Assembly (NCBI GenBank): GCA_963920525.1 | Contig: OY986437.1 | Location: 99,419,223-99,483,222, forward strand | Reading direction: 5' to 3' | From: Dichetophora obliterata | Taxonomy: Eukaryota > Arthropoda > Insecta > Diptera > Sciomyzidae | DNA: 64,000 bases | Part shown: positions 56,180 to 64,000 of the stretch, piece after piece | Layout of the letters: the number at the start of each line of letters is the position of its first letter | Position numbering within the stretch: position 1 is the stretch's first letter | Position numbers and translations under genes: made by a program | Notes under the pieces: model-generated | Seen by the model: the letters and a program-made list of their open reading frames with translations, nothing else | The model's database searches: none | Told to the model about the DNA's origin: nothing

Positions 56180-59100
56180 TATAATGATTCTGCACATATA
56201 GGGCACAGTACCTTTCGAATGATATAAGTTTCATTTCTCTTATTCTAAAATTAATATCGAAAAAGTGTACGACAACATTTGATGTTTGCCTATTAATATA
56301 TAAGATTTCCAACATTCTATATACCAGAATATCTCTATTTTATATTAAAAATCTTGTGCACGTGTTTTGTTAACGCTGTCCTAAACCAACGCTAAATCCA
56401 CTTCTATGAATAATGTTGCCTCAAAAATATAAAAATGGTTGGTACATTTTTATTTTTTTAAAATCTTACTTCATATTAGGGCTTATTTCTTTAAAATGGT
56501 AACAACATAAAAATTAACCCATACTTTACTTTCCTGTGTATAAAGCTGCTAAGTTGCCATTTTATGTAGGAAATCAGTAAAAAACGGACTTTTTTTACTG
56601 AACTTTTTTGGACCCATTTTTCTGGAAAACCGTGAATATGTTTGTGCATTGAAAAAAAAAATTTATAACTTGTAATTCAAATAGTGTAATTTAAAATATA
56701 TATCCTCTATGAGTATATCCTTTGCAAAAATACAAAATTTTAAAATGTTAAGTTTTCAACGAGAGGAATAGTTTAAAATGAAAAAAGCACAACCTTCTCA
56801 AAAAATGGATATTTTTAAACTTCTAGATATCAGGCGAAATAAAGCCAAATATATACCTAATTTTAAGAGTTCTGTCAAACATTTAGATTAAAATCAATCA
56901 AACAATTGGCATCATGCTACTCAAAACCATTAATTTCTGTACAAAAAAATTTAATTTTGTCCAAGCAAAATCTGAAACACTTAATAAAACGGCACATTCA
57001 TATGTGGATGGTTAGCCATGACGAAGCATTCACCACGAAAACTCCATCTATTTATGCATGAAAATGTTCATCGATCAAAAGCGAACTAAATTAAAAATAC
57101 AACAACTAAAAATATACCATAACATTTTAATATCTAAAAATGTTTTCACCACCACCACCTGCATCGAAAGGAACTAGACGAACACCGGCACTGCTTATAA
57201 ATGGCATAACTCAACTAATTCATTCATTAAAATACTACTTCCTTCGATTGTATTTTTCCTAGAGAGATTTTTTCCTGGTACAATAATAGCTACAAGTAAA
57301 AGAAAAATAAAAACTTCACTTTTACTATAAAATCAAAAATAGCCAAAATTTATGTATAAACAAAAAAAAAATACCAAAAAATGTCTGCTTAGTTTTGCTA
57401 AGAGAAGAACAAAATTGTGTTTGCTTTAAATATAGATTAGCGTTATTTTTGAAATTACATTCAATCAAACTTTTTCTACTGGGGCGCAGCTACAGTGGAA
57501 CTGTTTTTTGAGATAAAAGTTTTATAAACTTTTGAAATTAAATTTTGAAAATATTTTTAATATTAATACTTATCTCATCATGCGAAGTAAGCTTGTTGAA
57601 TTGCTACTCTTTTTTTGAGACGTATCCCTTCCTACTTACATCCGTCCAGCTGTTTAATTCTCATGTCGCATTATGTTTTTAACACCACAACTCGTAATTT
57701 TAATGCATTCAATGTTGTTTTAATTGAACATTTTGGCTTGCTTTTTTTTGCGTTATCAAAAACATTCCCCAAATGACGCCAACGATTTACGACTTCGGCT
57801 TCAACTTTGGACCTAACACATATGCTCAGCTCAACTGTGACTATGACTGTGACTGTGGCTAAGACTTATTGTTAGTCTGATTCTCGCTGTGCGATTTTGG
57901 TGCCATTCAAAGATCAGTTAATTATGTTGACTGAAGGAACGCCACTGAAGGCTGACACTTAGTCGCACTTTTTCTTCTTTTACTGTTTTTGTTGTTACAA
58001 AAACATTGCGTGCGATCAACTTCGAAGACGTTCTCAACTCTAACTTCGAAGAAACGAAACAGGAAAAAAAACTTTCCTGAAGTGTGGCCTGAAAATTCAT
58101 CGAAGTGTCGAGTTTAAAGTTGAAAGGATGCCATAAATCTAAGTAATGCTCAGTGAGGGGAGAATATTGCCCCCAAGCATGGAAATAAATGTATGTAAAA
58201 TTAAATGAAAACAAATAAAAAGTATTGTTTGGTTTTGTTTTTCTAATAACTAATTGCTAGTTTTTGATAAAATCGATGTTTATTTGTTTTTCACCAACAT
58301 GATGTTTGCCATCTGTAGAACTGTCTAGCTAAGGCTTTGCCTAATAAATTTTGTGTAAGCGTCTGTCATGTTGGCCAATTTGAAATATTCTGCACAAATC
58401 AGAAGCTCATAAATTTCAAACCCATTCAGAGTAAATATTGCGTTAATTTCTATAAATACTTACTTAATCAAATTTCCAATGATGTAGAAAGTAGAACTTA
58501 ACTTAATGAAAAATTTAATAATACCAAAAGTACATCTTATAAGACAAATTTTTTTTACAAATGTGAGGAATTTTATTTCGAATCTGGCACTTATGTTTTT
58601 GTTCATCACGTTAAGATTTTGATAAGATCAAGATCCAAAGTAAAAAGTATTCCTTCAGAGATCAAAAACAACGATTATAGTCAGAGGAAAACCAATTAAG
58701 TTACAACCCAATGGACTTGTTAAAAGACTAGTTCTAGTCCTTACTTGGGTTTTAAGATTGGCTTCTTTCTTACTTTTTTAGTAAAGTCAAAAAAATATTA
58801 GTTTTAATATATTATGAAAAAATTCAGCCGGTATTCAGAACTATTGAAAATCATGATTTTTAAAAAAATTTTCTGTTGGTTGGCCAACAACAAAATTTTT
58901 ATAAATACACTCTGTTGCAATTGTATAAGTCCACTCGAAATGCTAATAATTTTCCTGAGAAACACTTTCATATTTTGTGTCAATAAAGTACCTAGTATAG
59001 GTCCGGTGCCCGTGTCGGTAAATGTCCGACCTCTGCACCGAAAGAAGTGCTATTTCTGAAAAACCTTGGGCAGGCACAAAGAACGAATGAAGACCGATTC

Positions 59101-59610
59101 GGGCACTCGTCAGTTTATTGTGTCCGAATATAGTCGCTCGTTTTTTAACACTTTATTGACATAATACAGACTTACTACGGTACTATTTCAGGTGCCCTTC
59201 AAGGTACTTGTGAGGTGTGTTTCGGGTACATTATAGTTAAGACACAGGCCAGTTTTTCTCGGGTCCTGTTCGCTGAAGCTCGTTTGCATTCGGCTAAATG
59301 TGTGATTAATTTTTTTTTCATTAACTTCGCAGTTTTTCGTTACCACTAGTAGCTTTTAAAAATTAGATTGAATCCGATACTCTGGACTTTTGTGCCTGAG
59401 TAGTTTGGTACGGACACAAATTGTTTCTCGGGTTTGATATTGTTAACGGTAATTTTGAGTTCATTTTTCTCCACAACAAATTCTCAATTCTGAGTGAATT
59501 AGAGAAGTAAAAATTGTATGAGTTGTTGTAAAATAACGGTAACTTTTCTACTCTTTTATCAAAATTAGCATTTTTTGCAGTTGCATTACTATAAATTTAG
59601 TAGTTCTTTC
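56180..59610. other. No recognised gene; possible UTR-like patch at 57750-58200
   Basis: Mostly AT-rich. 57750-58200 is less AT-biased, with a 98-codon minus frame (57918-58214) and, on the minus strand, a CACAGTCACAGTCATAGTCAC tract; it could be a host exon or 5' UTR but nothing confirms it. 58995-59290 is comparatively GC-rich with repeated GTGTCCG and CGGGTAC wording. Confidence 0.35.
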
Positions 59611-59616
59611 CATATA

Positions 59617-60115
59617 AAGGGTGTCCCAACAAGAACGCAATTTTTAAATTTGGCGCCATTCGAAGTGTCATTGTTTGACATTTGAACAATTGTTATTGTT
59701 TGCTAGTAGAAGGTACGAGGTTAGTAAAAATGGAGCGCTACACGAATGAACAACGCATTCTCATTGTGAAATTATTTTACCAAAATGGTGAAAGTTTTGC
59801 GGCTACAGTTCGCAAATTGCGATCAATTTGGGGTCACAATAATGCTCCAAAAGAGTCAACTGTAAAGTGATTAATGAATAAATTTGCCGAAACTGGGTCT
59901 GTTAGTGATGTAAAGACAACAACGCGCCTTCGACCAGGTCGATCGACCGAAAATGTCGCAGCTGTACGTGATGATGTCGCTCAAACTCCATCCACCTCAA
60001 TTCGACACCGAGCTCAGCAAATTGGTGTCTCCACTATGAAGCGAATTTTGACGAAAGATTTGCATCTTCATGCATACAAAGTTCAATTGACTCATGAACT
60101 GAAGCCAGCTGACCG
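59617..60115 (+). pseudogene. mariner transposase N-terminal half with 5' TIR
   Basis: A terminal motif AAGGGTGTCCCAACAAGAAC follows TA at 59615-59616. From ATG 59730: MERYTNEQRILIVKLFYQNG, RKLRSIWG and, after a stop at 59868, FAETGSVSDVKTTTRLRPGR, RAQQIGVS and TKDLHLHAYKVQLTHELKP. This is the paired-like DNA-binding half of a mariner transposase related in layout to 49405-50454 but a different family. The catalytic half is absent: sequence homology stops near 60115 at a junction with an inverted Tc1 fragment. Confidence 0.82.
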
Positions 60116-60360
60116 CAGACCGCGAGAGAAATATCGCGGTTCTTAACGTAGGTCATGTTAATTCCGATGAAAGCCATCAGGACCGTCCAGATTCAATTTT
60201 TCCTCACCGGAAAAAGTTACCTGAAACGGAAAGTTTTGTGGGCAATAAAAAAACAAGGGCTCAAAAAGAACTTCCCGAGGTTCAATTCATTCCAATACGA
60301 TCTTCTGCAAATTGCATGTGGGCATCGATGTGCCTTTGAAAAAGCCGCAGAGCCTTCTTC
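60115..60360 (-). pseudogene. Tc1-like transposase internal fragment
   Basis: On the minus strand: RHIDAHMQFAEDRIGMN (about 60335-60280), then FSGEEKLNLDGPDGFHRN (about 60215-60160; normally FSDEKKFNLDGPDG, so the first catalytic Asp is Gly here), then a stop, HDLR, a stop and EPRYFSR. Too short to have been mobile. It is fused to the mariner piece on its left and to the LINE tail on its right. Confidence 0.7.
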
Positions 60361-60463
60361 ATTTTATTTTATTTATTTATTTCAGTCAATGAACAATGAA
60401 GTTCTAACAGACTATGCAGTAATAATAATATAATATAAAAATATAAGAAGGGAAAACAATGCA

Positions 60464-61573
60464 TTAAAAATGGCTATTTAATAAACTTTTAATTTCGAAT
60501 TTAGACACAGAAAAATCAATATTACAATGAGCCGGCAAAGCATTAAAATTTGATAAAGCTCTATATACAGAAGAATTTATAGCATAATTTGTTCTACAAG
60601 TTTCTAAATAAAAAATATCTGATCTTCGCAACAATCTAGATGGAACATTGAAATTAATTAATTCCAACAATGCAGGACAATCAATATTACCCGATACCAG
60701 ATCATAGATAAATAATAGTGATGAAATTGTTCGTCGGCTTTGAAGAGGCTTTAAATGAATAAGTAAACATCGCGCCTGATATGAGGGAATAGGATCCTCG
60801 AAGTGTAAAGTTCTGAGTGCGAACCGAATGAAAAACTTTTGGACACGTTCAAGTCGTAAGATATGGATATCATAAAAAGGGCTCCATATGAAAGAAGCAT
60901 ATTCCAACTTTGAGCGAACTAAAGTAATGAAGATAGATTTTAGAGTGTAGGCATCAAAAAAATCTGAACTATTTCGCCGCATGAAAGCTAACAACGCATA
61001 TGCTTTTGAAATTATGTAATTTAAGTGGGAAACAAAAGAAAATTTAGCATCAAAAATTATGCCAAGATCCTTAACCTCCTTAACGCATGTCAATGGAGAG
61101 TTAGCTAATACATAAGAAGTAGGATGAGGTCGACTTGACTTAGAGAAAGTGGCAAAAACGCATTTCTCAATATTGAGACAGATTCTATTTATTATGCACC
61201 AGTTAGAAACTGCGCCAATATCAGACTGCAGCAAGTAGGAATCAGATAAATCCATGATTTTGAGATAAATCTTTAGATCATCCGCAAATAGTAGGCATTT
61301 AGAATGCACAACAGAACTGATATCATTAATGAATAATATAAATAACAGTGAACCAGATGACGCTATGAATGACGAAGAACTATAATTTTCAATAACAACG
61401 CAACTTTTTCTGCTGTTTAGATATGACGTAAGCCACATTAGGACTTTAGAGTGGAAACCAAGCTTGGCCAACTTATTGGTTAATAACGAATGGGAAACAT
61501 TGTCAAAAGCTTTGGAAAAATCCATATAAGCTGAATCAACTTGCCACCCAGAATGAAAAGCGGAGATACAATA
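60464..61573 (-). pseudogene. LINE reverse transcriptase palm and C-terminal region
   Basis: Motif A intact (AYMDFSKAFDNVSH, about 61535-61495). Motif B is shortened to ASSGSLLFILFIND: the V-P-Q residues before GS are deleted, keeping the frame. Motif C is intact (LLFADDLKIY, about 61295). The C-terminal region (ALLAFMRRNSSDF; RLERVQKFFIRFALRTL; RRSDIFYLETCRTNYA) runs to a stop at 60466. The frame is open for about 370 codons; without motif B residues the enzyme would be inactive. Confidence 0.85.
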
Positions 61574-61988
61574 GGGGTATTCACGGGTTGTTGCGAATTG
61601 TAAGAGTGTGAAAATGGAAGACAATTTGCGCACTAACTCGTGAACATCAATATTGCAACTTAATTATGCACAAAAATTAAATGTCGAATGAACAGTAAAT
61701 ATATTGCCACCTTATTTCAAAATCATAAAAAGTTATTAAAATCTACGTACAAACTTAACCTTTTGAAAGTTTTATCCAGGTGGAAACTACGTTCGAAAAC
61801 AACCAAAACATGAATCATCTGTTTAGCATCACTGCTTTTGTGTTCTCGCAATTGGTTTGAGCAGTGCGTAATTCAAGAAGAGTTGCAAAATTGCTTCCAA
61901 TGTGTTTGTTGTTGGAATGATGCGAAAGTTCGTAATCTTGCATTTACGCATCGTCGCAACTGCGTTTCGCATCAACCCGTGAATACCC
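61574..61988. mobile_element. TIR element (MITE), GGGTATTCACG family, copy 2
   Basis: Inverted ends GGGTATTCACGGGTTGTTGCG and its complement with one mismatch, flanked by ATA at 61571-61573 and 61989-61991 (3-bp target duplication). It interrupts a LINE reading frame, which proves insertion: QHGFVPCRST lies on one side and FSKAFD on the other. No ORF of its own. Confidence 0.82.
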
Positions 61989-62369
61989 ATAATATTCCAA
62001 AAAACAAGCAAGGTCGAGCGACATGGAACAAAGCCGTGCTGAAATGTTGAAATAATGCATTTGACTGTAAAATATATTTTTTGTTTGACTATATGTTCGA
62101 AAAGTTTAGAAACTGTTGTAAGTTTCGAAATCGGTCAGTAATTGGCAATATTGTTTTTATTTCCTGACTTGAAAATAGGTGAAATAGATGACACCTTCCA
62201 ATCTGATAAAAATATTCCTATATTAAGGGATTTATTAAAAATTATTTGAAGTGGCTTAACAAGGGAAGCACAACAATTTTGGAAAAAACAAGCAGAAAAA
62301 TCGTCCATGTCGGATTTTGCAGAATTTTTTAGATTACGAATTTTACTCACCACATCACACATCACATTT

Positions 62370-63740
62370 TGGCGCTATTTATATTGGGATTTCATTTTCG
62401 AACCATTCACACACTGTTTTTCGTCACCATTCACTGAGTAAAGAGCAGCAAGTTACTTGCAGCCCTTTGCTGAGTTACTTGCTGCTTTCATTAGCTTACG
62501 CTTATCGCGACCATCCAGCTCTCTTTTTCTGATACCTTCTTCTGCACATCCATAGCTTCCAGCATTTCATAAGAAGGAGCCTATTGATTTATGACTTCGA
62601 CCGAATTTTCGAGCAATTTAACGAAAACCAATGCCTTCCGACTTTAAAGCAATCTTTCCCCCTTCAATATCTGTTAATTTTATTTCACGTGATATATTAA
62701 AAAATACACACACACACGATCCTTTATATTCCAAAACAGACATAACCTCTTAACTCTTCAATTATCTTGAAAGAACTACTGAATTTATAGAAATGCTAAC
62801 TCGAAATTGCCGTTAATAATATCAAAACTATTTACATTTGGAGTGAATTTATACAATTGCAAAAGAGTGTAGGCACTGAATAATTGTACAACTCATGGCA
62901 GAATAACCAGGTAGATGCAATTCGGAGAGCAAAAAACTAGAGAGCAAAACATTGGTTTAACTATAATGTCACTATTGACAATGTATGTTTATTCGTTCAG
63001 CTATAGGGATGTTTAGTTTACTTGTAACCGTATAAATCAATTGAGTACCCAGATTTTATGTATGAACATGTAAAAAAGTGAACAAAAATCTTAAAAATTT
63101 TATAAAATGAGCCGTGTTTCAAGATATAATATATAACTAATTGTAGTTTTGCCTTAAATGAAGCAAATGAAAGTTTACTTTTAATATAATTTTCATTCGA
63201 CTACTTATTTCGATTGTTCAGTAACCAATTTATTTGTAAAGCTATATACGGCTTCTTTAAACTGTCAAAATATATTTTGACAAGTGAAATTGCTGTTTGA
63301 AAAATTAAATTTATTTAATGAAATCGACGATTGTTTGTTTATTTGCCAACAATTGATGAATTGTTTTGGAATTATCGCGACGGGAGGAAGTTATAGGCAG
63401 TCCAGTAAAGCCGTTGTCAAACCTGAGATGTCGTTAAACATTTGCAGTTACCGCAATTGAAATACTCAAGATAAACTGCTTGGGAGTACATGCTATTTAC
63501 GTTTAAGTCCACCGGAATGGAAACGGATGTGCTAAATTCAAGAAACATTCTTAAAATATTTATGTGTATTGTGTTGCATGTAATTGTGCTCTGTGTAATT
63601 TTCAAATTGTAATGTTTCAAATGTAATTAATAACTTGCTGGGACTTTGAAAAAATAAATTAAATTAATTGTGCTTAAGATTGCAGCTACGTTTTTAATTC
63701 GATCCGATCGGCAATAAGGAACATGCGAAATTACTACATT
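62370..63740. other. No recognised gene
   Basis: AT-rich with a short CA run at 62707-62718. Overlapping frames of 60-76 codons show no motif. Confidence 0.4.
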
Positions 63741-63746
63741 AAAGGC

Positions 63747-63880
63747 CGTTTTCTCAATGTCCGGTTAGGCACTAATCGGAACTTTGACCGGCTGTTAGTA
63801 AGAAAGCATTTTCTCAATGTTCGGTTAGGTCTTAAGTGCCGGTTAAGTTAATGGCAAGTTGAGGTTCCGGTTTGTTGCTA
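63747..63880. repeat. Tandem duplication near window end, possible element terminus
   Basis: TTTTCTCAATGTCCGGTTAGGC at about 63750 and TTTTCTCAATGTTCGGTTAGGT at about 63810 are two units of about 60 bp. TTAA stands just before the first unit (63739-63742), so this could be the left end of an element that continues beyond 64000. Confidence 0.45.
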
Positions 63881-64000
63881 ATTGGAAGAACAGCTGTGTA
63901 GTGCAAAAAATAATTATATATTTTATAATTAAGAATTGATTATAATTGATAATCATCCAATAAAAAAGTCAAAATTGATAACATTTTCAAAACAGCTCAT

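Larger units (their letters stand above)
60361..62365 (-). mobile_element. Jockey-group LINE, 5'-truncated, split by a MITE
   Basis: The 3' tail is the A/T run at 60361-60385 (AAATAAATAAATAAAATAAAA as complement). RT C-terminus and palm are at 60464-61573, the RT fingers at 61992-62365 (VSSISPIFKSGNKNNIANY; QHGFVPCRSTLLVFW). The two parts are separated by the TIR element 61574-61988. The endonuclease part is missing upstream of 62365. Confidence 0.82.

Noticed and set aside
57918..58214. 98-codon minus-strand frame in a less AT-rich patch
   Set aside because: Could be UTR or exon, but no domain, splice pair or conservation evidence can be shown from sequence alone.

Overview
This window looks like repeat-rich nuclear DNA of an insect, most probably a higher fly (Diptera). 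The evidence is very high A+T, CAA/CAG low-complexity tracts typical of fly non-coding DNA, and mobile elements typical of flies: mariner including a rosa-like DD41D copy, Tc1, hAT, a piggyBac-like element, RTE and Jockey-group LINEs, a Penelope-like element and tRNA-derived SINEs. I see no bacterial-style genes, no CRISPR array and no convincing complete host protein-coding gene. Nearly every recognisable protein fragment belongs to a transposable element, and almost all are broken by stops, frameshifts or loss of catalytic residues.

Layout. 0-10.4 kb: two inverted copies of one SINE flank a hAT element that carries a second hAT element, a dead Jockey-group LINE, and a piggyBac-like element that carries a hAT MITE. 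10.4-19.4 kb: mostly unannotated DNA, with a long fold-back hairpin at 13.1-13.8 kb, a dispersed repeat whose inverted partner lies at 54-56 kb, a possible signal-peptide exon at 18.25 kb, and a 693 bp terminal-inverted-repeat (TIR) element. 19.44-24.75 kb: a giant hexanucleotide array. 24.76-29.26 kb: a nest inserted in the edge of that array (a TA-flanked element holding another TA-flanked element, which holds a Jockey-group LINE fragment and a hAT element, which in turn holds an RTE LINE). 29.3-31.4 kb: mariner and hAT transposase relics. 33.6-37.15 kb: a pure AT octamer array. 38.8-43.1 kb: a Jockey-group LINE sitting exactly between two inverted arms of about 175 bp. 43.6-47.7 kb: a MITE and a degenerate element with very long inverted repeats and a transposase-like tail. 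47.9-50.6 kb: Tc1 and rosa-like mariner pseudogenes. 51.0-54.0 kb: a TA-flanked element with about 500 bp inverted repeats, an unclassified transposon protein relic and a Penelope-like insertion with inverted terminal repeats. 54.3-56.2 kb: dispersed repeat. 59.6-62.4 kb: a mosaic of mariner, Tc1 and Jockey-group LINE fragments, the LINE being split by a MITE.

The genes do not work together as a pathway; the window is a record of successive insertions. Because many insertions kept their target-site duplications, their order can be read directly. The most interesting items are the two long-inverted-repeat elements with unclassified coding relics (45.5-47.65 kb and 51.0-54.0 kb), the multi-layer nest in the hexamer array, the fold-back hairpin, and the internal architecture of the two giant arrays. 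All similarity calls were made by eye from translated sequence; no database search was run.
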